Assembly: GCF_011290685.1 (NCBI RefSeq)
Contig: NZ_JAANYN010000014.1
Location: 1-64,000, forward strand
Direction of reading: 5' to 3'
Length of the DNA: 64,000 nucleotides
DNA from: Cyclobacterium plantarum
Lineage (GTDB): Bacteria > Bacteroidota > Bacteroidia > Cytophagales > Cyclobacteriaceae
This document shows positions 8,573 to 17,089 of the stretch, piece after piece. Within the stretch, counting starts at the first letter, position 1. Each line of letters opens with the position of its first letter. The notes below the pieces were generated by a model. It was given only the letters and a program-made list of their open reading frames with translations, did not search any database and had not been told where the DNA came from. Position numbers and translations under genes: made by a program.

Positions 8573-9009
8573 TCGGCTTTGCTAAAGGTATAGCGCAAGC
8601 CTATCAAAGCCCTGAAAGTAAAATTGAAAGCATACATGGGAGTACCTTCCATTACCACCGCAAACTGCCGGTGGGCGGCTATGGGCTTGAAGCTAAGCCC
8701 TACAGGCAGGCCAAACCTGCCATCATCAAATTCCGTATAACCCAGCATCAATCCGGCATGCGCATTGTACCAATCTGTTTGCTTGAGATTATACTGTCCC
8801 ATAAGTTCCAGTCCAATAAAAGGATTGACCACATCACCAGCCAGAATGCGCGCCTCTCCGAAAATTTGTTTTTCCGGGTTGGTACCCAGTCCAATATGGT
8901 TTAGGATTCCTCCCTGGTACACGCCGACATGCATCTGGGCATTAACGGTGGTTGTTCCTGCAAAAATTAACAGTATAAAAAGGCAAAATAATAAGGTAAG
9001 GTTTTTCAT
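8569..9009 (-). CDS. Small outer-membrane beta-barrel-like protein
   Basis: A 146-residue protein with a clear signal peptide (residues 1-24, cleaved after VNAQ or nearby) and a mature part of alternating hydrophobic and polar residues ending in ALIGLRYTFSK, like the last strand of an outer-membrane barrel. It is short for a full barrel (six to eight strands at most). I do not recognise a named family. It is convergent with rarA, the stops overlapping by four bases, and its own start faces the thioredoxin gene. Confidence 0.6.
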   Translation of the reverse strand: MKNLTLLFCLFILLIFAGTTTVNAQMHVGVYQGGILNHIGLGTNPEKQIFGEARILAGDVVNPFIGLELMGQYNLKQTDWYNAHAGLMLGYTEFDDGRFGLPVGLSFKPIAAHRQFAVVMEGTPMYAFNFTFRALIGLRYTFSKAD

Positions 9010-9119
9010 AAGACTTTTTTTGACAAAATTAAAGAAATCTTTCGTTATTCATAGTCTTGTGTGTAAAGTCACTGGAATGTATACTAAAAAAAAGTAGTTT
9101 TGTGAAAATTGAAAATTCT

Positions 9120-9692
9120 ATGAACTGGAAAAAGGAAATAAAAAGTTGGGGCATCATGTTGGGTATTTTTGCCTTTTTGTATTTTACCGGACTGATCACG
9201 CCTATTGTGGGAGGGTTGCAATCCATGGTATTGTCCACAGGTCTGATCAAGCCTAAAGTACTTTTGGAAAACAAGGAAAAGGAAGCTTTTGACTATACAG
9301 GGCAGTTTTTGGACGAATATGGGGATCGTGTTGGGCTTTCTCAGTTTCGGGGCAAAACCCTTTTTATCAACCTCTGGGCTACCTGGTGTCCTCCCTGCAG
9401 GGCGGAAATGCCCCATATTTCCGATTTATACGATAAATTGAAGGATGAGGGTCAGGTGGAATTCCTGATGATAGCACTGGATGACGATTTCAGTAAAAGT
9501 ATTCAATTTGTTGAAGACAAGAAATTTTCCTTTCCGGTAATCCATGCCGCCTATGGGCTGAATCCTTCCCTTCAAAGCCAGGCCATTCCCACCACATTGG
9601 TGGTCAGTCCGGAAGGGGAAGTTGTTTTTTACCAGGAAGGCATGAGTAATTTTAATAATCAGGAGTTTCAGGATTTTCTTTTGGGCCTCTAG
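9120..9692 (+). CDS. TlpA/ResA-like membrane-anchored thioredoxin
   Basis: A 190-residue protein with an N-terminal membrane anchor (about 11-29) and a periplasmic thioredoxin fold. The redox motif WATWCPPC places the cysteines at 90 and 93, and the cis-proline loop is in QAIPTTLV. Such proteins reduce disulfides in cytochrome c maturation or act on other periplasmic substrates. An upstream TTG (9057) is in frame, but the ATG at 9120 starts directly before the anchor and is preferred. No cytochrome maturation gene is adjacent, so the substrate is unknown. Confidence 0.82.
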   Translation: MNWKKEIKSWGIMLGIFAFLYFTGLITPIVGGLQSMVLSTGLIKPKVLLENKEKEAFDYTGQFLDEYGDRVGLSQFRGKTLFINLWATWCPPCRAEMPHISDLYDKLKDEGQVEFLMIALDDDFSKSIQFVEDKKFSFPVIHAAYGLNPSLQSQAIPTTLVVSPEGEVVFYQEGMSNFNNQEFQDFLLGL

Positions 9693-9721
9693 TCAATCCC
9701 GATTTTCCCCGAAAAGTATCG

Positions 9722-10550
9722 TCCGTCCCTACGGGACTTTGGGAAGGTTTGATTTCCCGGTTACCGCAGGTTAAAACCTGCGGTTACTACATGGTTCGTG
9801 CCTACGGCACTGGTTTTGGGTTAACGGCGGAGCAAGCTTTTTGCTTCATCCCAGGAAAACCGGTAACAAATTTCCGTTTTGTATTGATGTCCCTATCCAA
9901 AGCTCCGTAGGAGCGACCGATCTGGTAACCATGGGGTTCAGCCCATGGAAACAGGATCAGGCAAGATATCTAAAGTGCCGTAGGCACGGCCAATCTTTTT
10001 TCAGGAAAACCGGTAACACAGTTCCAGGTAGTAGTTTCGACCGTGCACAAAGCTCCGTAGGAGCGGCCGATCTGGTAACCATGGGGTTCAGCCCATGGAA
10101 ACAGGACCAGCAAACGAATCAAAAGTACCGTAGGCACGGCCAATCATTTTCCGGAAAGCCTATAAAATATTTCCAGGTGGTAAATTCCCCCTACACAAAG
10201 CTCCGTAGGAGCGGCCGATTTAGTAACCATGGGGTTCAGCCCATGGAACAGGATCAGCAAACGAATCAAAAGTGCCGTAGGCACGGCCGATTTTTTCAGG
10301 AAAACCGGTAACACAGTTCCAGGAGGTAGTTTCGACCGTGCACAAAGCTCCGTAGGAGCGGCCGATTTAGTAACCATGGGGTTCAGCCCCTGGAACAGGA
10401 TCAGCAAACGAATCAAAAGTGCCGTAGGCACGGCCGATATACTACCCCGGCAAGGTCTGAATCACCAAGAAAATCCGCCCAAAAACCCACCTTCGCATAT
10501 AGGTTAGCCCCCAGCTCCATCTCAGATAAGTAGGTCAAAACCAATACTCC
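9722..10550. repeat. Cluster of short hairpin repeats left of the HUH transposase
   Basis: This stretch is built from short palindromes: GTCCCTACGGGAC (9725-9737), CCGCAGGTTAAAACCTGCGG (9764-9783), GTGCCTACGGCAC (9798-9810), then alternating GCTCCGTAGGAGC (9902, 10052, 10200, 10347), CCATGGGGTTCAGCCCATGG-type elements and GTGCCGTAGGCAC (9975, 10272, 10419; a one-base variant at 10125). The repeating module is about 150 bp. A degenerate copy (CTCCCTGGGAG near 10547) touches the transposase stop. ORFs across it only reflect the repetition and are not genes. Confidence 0.85.
9784..9915. repeat. Left copy of a 132-bp exact direct repeat
   Basis: Identical, base for base as far as I can align by eye, to 11535-11666. 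It runs from TTACTACATGG through the GTGCCTACGGCAC hairpin to the first GCTCCGTAGGAGC hairpin. The two copies, in the same orientation, are 1751 bp apart and bracket the transposase and both hairpin clusters. Confidence 0.85.
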
Positions 10551-10565
10551 CTGGGAGCGGCCAAT

Positions 10566-11027
10566 TTATTCAGGTAATTTAAAGATATACTTCTCTTCAA
10601 AATCCACCTCATACTTTTCGAGCATCTTTTTGTATTCTTCAAGGAAAGGGACTTTCTTATGGTGATTTTCTTGACCCTTAATATATTTGAATACATTATC
10701 CACCTGGGAATGGCTGTAAGTAAAAGCACCAAAGCCATCCTGCCATTCAAATCTATTTTTGAGGTACCCGGATTCATTTACCCACTTGGATGATTTTGAT
10801 TTTACTGTTTGCATTACATTCGAGAGCGCATATCTTGGTTTAAAGCCAAAAAGACAATGCACATGATCCGATACACCGTTCACGATGTATGTTTTGCAAT
10901 CCGCTTCATTGATCAAGTTACCGATCACAGAGAATAGCTTTTCTTTCCATTCACTTTGGATAAGGGCTTTCCTATATTTCACTGCAAAGACTGTTTGAAC
11001 AATTAATTTTGAGTAAGTATTGGCCAT
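10566..11027 (-). mobile_element. IS200/IS605-type Y1 HUH transposase (TnpA)
   Basis: A 153-residue single-domain transposase of the Y1 family, which cuts and joins single-stranded DNA at hairpins. The HUH metal motif is His55-Val-His57 in DHVHCLFGF, and Tyr115 in the helix FKYIKGQ is in the position of the nucleophile, with Gln119 following. The length is full for TnpA and there is no frame break. No tnpB or other accessory gene is present. It sits inside clusters of short hairpins on both sides, the setting expected of a REP-associated or IS200-like enzyme. Exact element ends cannot be set by eye; the gene alone is given here. Confidence 0.88.
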
Positions 11028-11140
11028 TTTAAAAAAGGTTTATTGGATATATGAAGGACTTATCTAAAAGTAATAAAATTTTTCATGATTTTATAATCTT
11101 TTGATATACAGCAGTATTCTATTCATTGAGATAATTAAAT

Positions 11141-11675
11141 CGTCCGTCCCTACGGGACTTTAGGTAGGTTTGATTTACCGGTAACCGCAGGTTAAAACCT
11201 ACGGTTACTATATGGCCCGTGCCTACGGCACTGGTTTTAGGAAAACGGTGGGGCGATCTTTTTGATTTTTGCGGCATTTCAGAAATATTAGAAAGCTATT
11301 TCCATTGTAAATTTAATACCATCTAAAGCTCCGTAGGAGCGGCCGAATTAGTAACCATGGGGTTCAGCCCATGGAAAAACAGGATCAGCAAACGAATCAA
11401 AAGTGCCGTAGGCACGGCCGATAAACTACCCCGGCAAGGTCTGAATCACCAAGAAAATCCGCCAAAAAACCCATCTTTGCTTATGGGTTAGCCTCCCTAG
11501 CTCTATCGAAAAACCCGCAGGTTAAAATCTGCAGTTACTACATGGTTCGTGCCTACGGCACTGGTTTTGGGTTAACGGCGGAGCAAGCTTTTTGCTTCAT
11601 CCCAGGAAAACCGGTAACAAATTTCCGTTTTGTATTGATGTCCCTATCCAAAGCTCCGTAGGAGCGGCCGATCTA
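11141..11675. repeat. Cluster of short hairpin repeats right of the HUH transposase
   Basis: The same palindromes as on the left recur: GTCCCTACGGGAC (11146-11158), an ACCGCAGGTTAAAACCT element, GTGCCTACGGCAC (11219 and 11549), GCTCCGTAGGAGC (11328 and 11653), CCATGGGGTTCAGCCCATGG and GTGCCGTAGGCAC (11403). The order GTCCC - GCAGGTT - GTGCC at 11146-11231 repeats that at 9725-9810. Confidence 0.82.
11535..11666. repeat. Right copy of the 132-bp exact direct repeat
   Basis: Same orientation and sequence as 9784-9915. The first mismatch on the right is A at 9916 against G at 11667. Downstream the sequence changes at once into the terminator of the broken cupredoxin gene. Confidence 0.85.
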
Positions 11676-11681
11676 TTTTAC

Positions 11682-11709
11682 AAAAAAAAGCAGGCCTTTC
11701 GACCTGCCT
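11682..11709 (-). terminator. Rho-independent terminator of the cupredoxin relic
   Basis: Read on the minus strand, GCAGGTC and GGCCTGC pair around a GAAA tetraloop (one T-G wobble) and are followed by a run of eight T. It lies about 65 bp beyond the relic's stop codon in the right orientation to end its transcript. Confidence 0.7.
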
Positions 11710-11773
11710 TTAAACTAAACCAACACTTTGCACAAAAAGGAATTTGCTTCCCCTACAAAATTCTTTCTGCTTT

Positions 11774-11980
11774 TTATTCCGTAACCGTGATGCTTCCTTC
11801 CATGGCCCCATGCACCGTACAATGGTAAACTGCGATTACTGCGGCGAGTTCTTCGGTCAGGGTGAAACTGATATTCGCTCAATCCGGGTCATCTTCACCG
11901 CAGGAAAATGCTAAAAGAAGTGTTGATGCAAAAAAGAAACTGCCCGCAGTTTTTTGTAGTTTTTTAATGGTATGGTTCAT
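11774..11980 (-). pseudogene. Broken cupredoxin-type copper lipoprotein
   Basis: The minus strand starts MNHTIKKLQKTAGS, continues through a lipoprotein signal with the lipobox LLLAFSC, then GEDDPD and an in-frame TGA at codon 34. In the same frame it resumes with ANISFTLTEELAAV and YHCTVHGAMEGSITVTE, a plastocyanin/azurin-type C-terminus whose Cys, His and Met would be copper ligands. The whole relic is 69 codons, about half the normal length, so the middle of the domain including the first copper histidine appears deleted. Its own terminator remains. It abuts the repeat cluster, suggesting damage linked to that island. A sequencing error cannot explain the missing length. Confidence 0.7.
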
Positions 11981-12166
11981 AAAATAAATAATATTTGGTC
12001 TAAAAAAGTAACCAGCCCATGCTGGAATAGTTATAGAAATTTAATCATAAGTAATATATTAGGTATGAAGCACCAAAAATGTATAATGGGTGAGACTAAT
12101 CAGCGGGAAGCCACTAATCACCAATCCTGTGTATTTTCAGAGTTGTAAACCCTGAAAACCTAGGAT

Positions 12167-12345
12167 CGACATGGCAAATATCGGACAGCCCTGTTCCTCG
12201 GGATTGGTAATTCCAGGGCGTGTATGAAAAAATCCCCCCCCTGACTCTGTTCAGGGCATCCTGTGTCCCTCCGCCGCGGCGGAGGGATTTCGTTCAGTCT
12301 GGGTTTTTTATTTAATTTGACCGATTTAAAGTTCCAGGGCTAACG
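12167..12345. repeat. Leader repeat of the 86-bp array, second copy
   Basis: Matches the order seen at 201-375: a CGACATGGCAAATATCGGACAG core, a GGGATTGGTAATTCC palindrome, a C-rich run, the GTTCAGTCTGGG segment and CCGATTTAAAGTTC. It also carries a GC-rich palindrome CCGCCGCGGCGG near 12271. Confidence 0.6.
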
Positions 12346-13150
12346 ACTAGAACATCCTCAAAAAAATCTGTGATAATCTATGGTGAATTTACGCTACAAT
12401 TAAACGATTAACCAAATAACCAATGAAACATTTTAACCCTTAACATCCAGGGTTCAACTACCAATAAGCTTTATAACAAAACAACCCCACTCAACTCCTC
12501 AGTCCGATCCGAGCCATATTAACCTTTAACAACCATGATGCTACATAAACCAAGCACCGATGCCAAGCAGCAACTTTGATTCCCTCAGCCGACTTCCAGC
12601 CTATTGATCCCTTAGCAACCACGGTTCGATTTAAAAAAGTTTAGTTACAGGGAAGAAACAATGACCAGCTCAAACTGCTATCCGGCGACGAAGCCTGTAG
12701 GGCTTCAACAACAATAACCCCGGGCGAAACCCGGGGTTTAGATGACAATTCATCCTGCCAGCAACCCCGGAGTGGGTTGAACATGGTCATGCGAATACGG
12801 AATGCCACTTGGTAATATTTCCAACCGACACCCAACGATTAATCGATTAACCAAATAACCAATTAAACATTTTAACCCTTAACCACCACAGTTCTACTTA
12901 ATACAAGCACAATTACCAGCAAGGAACATTGCCCAGCTCACCACCTTTCCTTCCTTTTAACCATTAACATCCAGGGTTCAACTACCAATAAGCTTTATGA
13001 CAAAACACCCCCACTCAACTCCTCAGTCCGATCCGAGCCATATTAACCCTTAACAACCACGATGCTACATAAACCAAGCACCGATGCCAAGCAGCAACTT
13101 TAATTCCCTCAGCCTACTTCCAGCCTCGTTAACCCTTAACTACCAGCGTT
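12346..13150. repeat. Large array with 85-86-bp period
   Basis: TTAACCCTTAAC-like motifs begin at 12433, 12519, about 12604, then 12872, 12957, 13043 and 13129; spacings inside each group are 85-86 bp. A weak copy may lie near 12347. The stretch 12434-12600 is nearly identical to 12958-13125, and the CGATTAACCAAATAACCAAT segment occurs at 12403 and 12845. A separate set of hairpins interrupts the array at about 12690-12800. No gene is visible here. Confidence 0.72.
12690..12800. repeat. REP-like hairpin set inserted in the 86-bp array
   Basis: Contains GAAGCCTGTAGGGCTTC, then CCCCGGGCGAAACCCGGGG and a CCCCGGAGTGGGTTGAACATGG-like segment (only part quoted). The first is close in plan to the CCGTAGG-core hairpins around the transposase. 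The array's 86-bp rhythm is lost across this set and resumes after it. Confidence 0.55.
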
Positions 13151-13205
13151 CGACATACATTGCAAATATTTAACAGCAGGTAAGCCATAAGATTTACTCC
13201 CTGCT

Positions 13206-14456
13206 TTATGGCCTGATCTGACCCTGACCCCGGATCAGCCATTTGTAGGAACACATTTCTTCCAGTGCCATCGGGCCCCGGGCATGTAGTTTTTGGGTGC
13301 TGATACCGATTTCTGCTCCCAGGCCAAACTGTGCTCCATCCGTAAATGCTGTAGAAGCATTGGCATACACGGCCGCTGCATCCACAGCCTGGAGAAACAG
13401 GTCAATGGTATTTTCATCGGTAGCCAGGATGGCCTCACTGTGTTTGCTGCTATATTTGGCAATATGCTCCAGGGCTTCCTCAAGTCCACTTACGGTTTTG
13501 ATGGCCAGGGTAAGGGAGAGAAATTCCGTTCCAAAATGTTTTTCTTCAGCATGTTGCAGCAATGTGTCCGGATAGTTTTTATCCAGGGCTTCATAGGCTG
13601 CCTCGTCTGCAAAGATTTTCACTTCCTTATTGGCCAGTGGTTTGCATATGGCTTCCAGGTCCTTTAACCTGCTTTGGTGAATCAACAGGCAATCCAGGGC
13701 ATTACACACACTGACTCTCCGCGTTTTGGCGTTGAGGATGATTTGGGTTCCCTTTTCCAGGTCTGCCGACTTGTCAAAGTAGGTGTGGACTATTCCTGCA
13801 CCGGTTTCAATGACTGGAACTTTTGCATTGTCCCTGACAAAATCAATTAAGCCCTGGCTACCCCTGGGTATAATCACATCCACCAGGCCAACGGCCTCAA
13901 GGAGAGCTTTGGTAGCTTCCCTTCCGGCTGGCAGCAGATTGACAATATGGGGATCAACTTTATTTTTATTCAACACCTTATGGATGACTTCAACGATCTG
14001 GGCATTGGAGGCATAGGCATCCGAGCCGCCTTTCAGGATCAGTGCATTCCCGGTTTTAAGACAGAGGCTGAAAACGTCAAAGGTTACATTGGGACGGGAT
14101 TCGTAGATGATCCCGATGACTCCAATGGGCACCCTGGTTTTTTTGAGTTCCAATCCATTGGGCAGCCGCTTTTCAGCCAGAACTGTGCCCAAAGGAGAGT
14201 CAAGCCTGGCCACGTTGATGATGTCTTCGGCAATGTTTTCTATCCGCTCCTCGGTTAGTTTCAGCCGGTCATATTTAGGGTCGGAAGGATCCATGCGATC
14301 CAGGTCTTCCTGATTGGCATCCAATATTTCCGGGGTATATTTAATGGCGGCCATGGCCAGGTCATCCAGTATTTTGTTGATTTTTCCTTCAGGAAGCAAA
14401 GATAGTTTTCTGCTGGCATCCCGCGCTTGTTGAAAGATGTGTTCCTGGTTTTTCAT
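13206..14456 (-). CDS. proA: Glutamate-5-semialdehyde dehydrogenase (gamma-glutamyl phosphate reductase)
   Basis: A 416-residue cytosolic enzyme that reduces gamma-glutamyl phosphate with NADPH, the second step of proline synthesis. The [10 protein letters not shown] motif lies near residues 118-127 and the catalytic cysteine is Cys251 in [10 protein letters not shown]; the [16 protein letters not shown]-terminal segment is characteristic. An ATG three codons upstream (14465) is also possible. It follows proB on the same strand and the two form the usual proBA operon. Confidence 0.94.
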   Translation of the reverse strand: MKNQEHIFQQARDASRKLSLLPEGKINKILDDLAMAAIKYTPEILDANQEDLDRMDPSDPKYDRLKLTEERIENIAEDIINVARLDSPLGTVLAEKRLPNGLELKKTRVPIGVIGIIYESRPNVTFDVFSLCLKTGNALILKGGSDAYASNAQIVEVIHKVLNKNKVDPHIVNLLPAGREATKALLEAVGLVDVIIPRGSQGLIDFVRDNAKVPVIETGAGIVHTYFDKSADLEKGTQIILNAKTRRVSVCNALDCLLIHQSRLKDLEAICKPLANKEVKIFADEAAYEALDKNYPDTLLQHAEEKHFGTEFLSLTLAIKTVSGLEEALEHIAKYSSKHSEAILATDENTIDLFLQAVDAAAVYANASTAFTDGAQFGLGAEIGISTQKLHARGPMALEEMCSYKWLIRGQGQIRP

Positions 14457-14482
14457 AAGAAGCATTTGGCTGCGGCCAATTT

Positions 14483-15568
14483 TTAATTCAATTCTGAAAT
14501 GTAAAGGTAATCATAATGCACCAATGGTTTTTGTCCCCCCAAACCGATTTTGTCCCTGGCAGTGGCAGCGCCATATTCCGCCTTTCCCAGACCGATTTTT
14601 TTACCGGAGGTATCCATGATCCGGACAATGTCCCCCTTGAGGAAATCTCCGTTGATCGCATGGATGCCTACAGGTAGTAAGCTGGTGATTTTTTCGGAAA
14701 GTAAAGCCCTTTTAGCGCCTTCATTGATGATAATTTCTCCCTTGGAATAATTGTCGCTATGGGCAATCCATTTTTTATGGTTGTGTTTTGATTTTCCGGG
14801 TTCAAAATAGGTGCATTTCAGGTCTTTGTTGTAGTAGGCGATCAGTACATTGTCCTTTTTTCCATTGGCAATCAGCACTTCAATTCCCAAATCAGCTGAT
14901 TTTTTGGCCATGGTCATTTTGGTCAACATACCGCCCCGGCCAAAAGAGGACTTATGGGTGGAAATGTATTGGCTGAGATCGGGCATTTTTTGTCCTACAT
15001 GGAGGATAAGTTCTGATTCCGGATCTGAAGGATGACCTTTGAAAATGCCATCCACATTGGTAAGCAAGATCAGGCTGTCGGCATCCACCATGGCTGCTAC
15101 CAGGCCGGCCAGCTCATCATTGTCGGTAAACATCAACTCCGTAACAGCTACCGCATCGTTTTCGTTGATTACAGGCACAATATGGTTTTTGAGCAGACCT
15201 TCCAGGCAGTTTTTCATGTTCAGGTAATGGGTACGGTCCCTGAAATCCTCCCGGGTGACCATCAATTGGGCGATGGGGTGGCCTTTACCGGAAAACAACT
15301 CCTTATAGGCACGGATAAGGTCAATCTGCCCAATGGCTGCCCATACCTGTTTTCTGGAAACGGCATCTGTTTTTGGGGAAAGCGGCTGGGATTTTCTACC
15401 GAAAGCTACCGCTCCGGAGCTTACCAGGACCACCTTCAGGCCTTTTTCCAGCAGGAATACGACCTGGTCCACCAATGTGCGCATCCGCTGCAGGTCAGGA
15501 CTGCCATCCACCATGGTCAGCACATTTGAACCGATTTTAATGACTAGAGTCTGGGTAGTAGAGGGCAT
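14483..15568 (-). CDS. proB: Glutamate 5-kinase with PUA domain
   Basis: A 361-residue protein: an amino-acid kinase domain (about 1-255, KIGSNV at 11-16, the [11 protein letters not shown] loop near 49-59, and a GRGGMLTKM segment) followed by a PUA domain (about 270-361). It phosphorylates glutamate as the first, feedback-controlled step of proline synthesis; the PUA domain matches the long form of the enzyme. proA begins 26 bp downstream. The complete first two steps of the pathway are therefore encoded here; proC is not in the window. Confidence 0.94.
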   Translation of the reverse strand: MPSTTQTLVIKIGSNVLTMVDGSPDLQRMRTLVDQVVFLLEKGLKVVLVSSGAVAFGRKSQPLSPKTDAVSRKQVWAAIGQIDLIRAYKELFSGKGHPIAQLMVTREDFRDRTHYLNMKNCLEGLLKNHIVPVINENDAVAVTELMFTDNDELAGLVAAMVDADSLILLTNVDGIFKGHPSDPESELILHVGQKMPDLSQYISTHKSSFGRGGMLTKMTMAKKSADLGIEVLIANGKKDNVLIAYYNKDLKCTYFEPGKSKHNHKKWIAHSDNYSKGEIIINEGAKRALLSEKITSLLPVGIHAINGDFLKGDIVRIMDTSGKKIGLGKAEYGAATARDKIGLGGQKPLVHYDYLYISELN

Positions 15569-15685
15569 AGGTGCTGGTTTAAGCGGATTTCCTGCAAAAA
15601 TAACAAGCTTTGGGGAAATAGACTACTATATATAGCCCATTTATCAGATTGGTTCGAGGTTATTTACAGATTTAATCCTTACTTT

Positions 15686-17089
15686 GTGGGGGTTAATATA
15701 GAGCAATCGTCAGCTAAAAAACATTTGAAATTGGGAGATTTAATCATTGACTTCAGTAATTGGATTTGGGGCACTCCATTGTTAGTCCTGTTGATGGGTG
15801 GAGGTTTTTTTATGTTACTTTATTCTGGTTTTATTCCATTCAGAGGTTTGAAGCATGCCATGAAAGTGGTGGGGGGCAAATACGATGACCCCAATGCTTC
15901 GGGTGATATTACTTCATTGCAGGCATTGTCCTCTGCCATAGCTGCAACGGTAGGACTGGGCAATATCAGTGGTGTGGCTTTGGCCATCGGTACCGGCGGC
16001 CCGGGAGCCATTTTCTGGATGTGGGTATCGGCATTTGTGGGTATGGCCACAAAATTCTTTACTTGTACCCTGGCCATCATGTACCGGGGAAAGGATTCAT
16101 CAGGGCATGTACAGGGTGGCCCCATGTATGTGATAGAGGAGGGGATGGGAAAGAAATGGCGCTTTCTTTCTGTTATTTTCTGTGTGGCCGGGATCATGGG
16201 ACTTTTGGCCATATTTCAGGCCAACCAATTAACGGCGGTAATCAGGGTGGTCATGTTGCAGCCATTTGATCTGGATTGGGGGCAGCCTTCCCGTTGGATC
16301 ATTGGCATCACGGTAATGTTATTGGTAGCAATGGTCATTCTGGGAGGTATCCAAAGGATAGCCAAGGTGGCTTCCAGGTTGGTGCCGTTCATGGTCACCA
16401 TGTATTTTGTTTGTGTATTTATTATATTATTTAAGAATTTAGGTGAGGTACCATCCATGTTGATGGTGATCCTGGAAGATGCTTTTACCGGAAACGCCGT
16501 ATTGGGAGGTGCTCTGGGTCAGGTCATTATCATTGGTGCCAGAAGGGCGGCATTTTCCAATGAAGCAGGAATAGGTACTGCCCCAATGGTTCATGGAGCT
16601 TCCAAAACCAGTGAACCTGTCCGGGAAGGTTTGATTGCCATGTTGGGACCATTTATCGACACCATTGTGGTCTGTACCCTTACTGCATTGGTGATTCTGG
16701 TAACCGGGGTTTGGAAAACAGGGGAAAGGGATGGGGTGCTTTTGACCTTGTCCGCTTTTGAGCAGGGTTTGCCCGGTATTGGCAAATACCTGCTGATGGC
16801 AGCCGTATTGATCTTTGCGCTCTCCACCATGTTTACTTATTCTTATTACGGGCACAAATGTTTCAATTATCTGTTTGGGGCAGATAAAGCAGATTACTAC
16901 AATTATTTTTACCTGATCACCATCGTGGCAGGTGCAGTTACATCTCTGAGTGTGGTCATGAGTTTTGTGGATGGCATGTATGCGGTCATGGCCTTTCCCA
17001 CCATGATTTCGGCCATCTACCTGTCTCCAAAGGTGGTAGCATCGACCAGGGATTATTTTGAAAGGATGAAAATAATGGATAAAAAATGA
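15686..17089 (+). CDS. Alanine/glycine:cation symporter (AGCS family)
   Basis: A 467-residue inner-membrane protein with about ten to eleven helices. The family segments VGLGNISGVALAIGTGGPGAIFW (about residues 90-115, only shown in part: GGPGAIFW) and NEAGIGTAP are present. Members import alanine or glycine with sodium. The reading frame has no early ATG; GTG at 15686 gives a plausible N-terminal tail before the first helix, but a TTG at 15725 or 15731 would fit nearly as well. The stop overlaps the ATG of the glycerate kinase gene (ATGA). Confidence 0.87.
   Translation: MGVNIEQSSAKKHLKLGDLIIDFSNWIWGTPLLVLLMGGGFFMLLYSGFIPFRGLKHAMKVVGGKYDDPNASGDITSLQALSSAIAATVGLGNISGVALAIGTGGPGAIFWMWVSAFVGMATKFFTCTLAIMYRGKDSSGHVQGGPMYVIEEGMGKKWRFLSVIFCVAGIMGLLAIFQANQLTAVIRVVMLQPFDLDWGQPSRWIIGITVMLLVAMVILGGIQRIAKVASRLVPFMVTMYFVCVFIILFKNLGEVPSMLMVILEDAFTGNAVLGGALGQVIIIGARRAAFSNEAGIGTAPMVHGASKTSEPVREGLIAMLGPFIDTIVVCTLTALVILVTGVWKTGERDGVLLTLSAFEQGLPGIGKYLLMAAVLIFALSTMFTYSYYGHKCFNYLFGADKADYYNYFYLITIVAGAVTSLSVVMSFVDGMYAVMAFPTMISAIYLSPKVVASTRDYFERMKIMDKK

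Noticed and set aside
9841-10507. Open frames of 92-156 codons across the hairpin repeats, repeating GFSPW-like and RSGRS-like words
   Set aside because: They only translate the repeated hairpins in several frames; no start, family or codon signal supports them.
10566-11027. A complete insertion sequence with defined ends
   Set aside because: The transposase is clear, but IS200-type ends are subtle hairpins and cannot be told from the many hairpins around it by eye.
15569-15685. Glycine or other riboswitch ahead of the AGCS symporter
   Set aside because: The gap is 117 bp and shows none of the conserved riboswitch cores; only weak promoter-like words.
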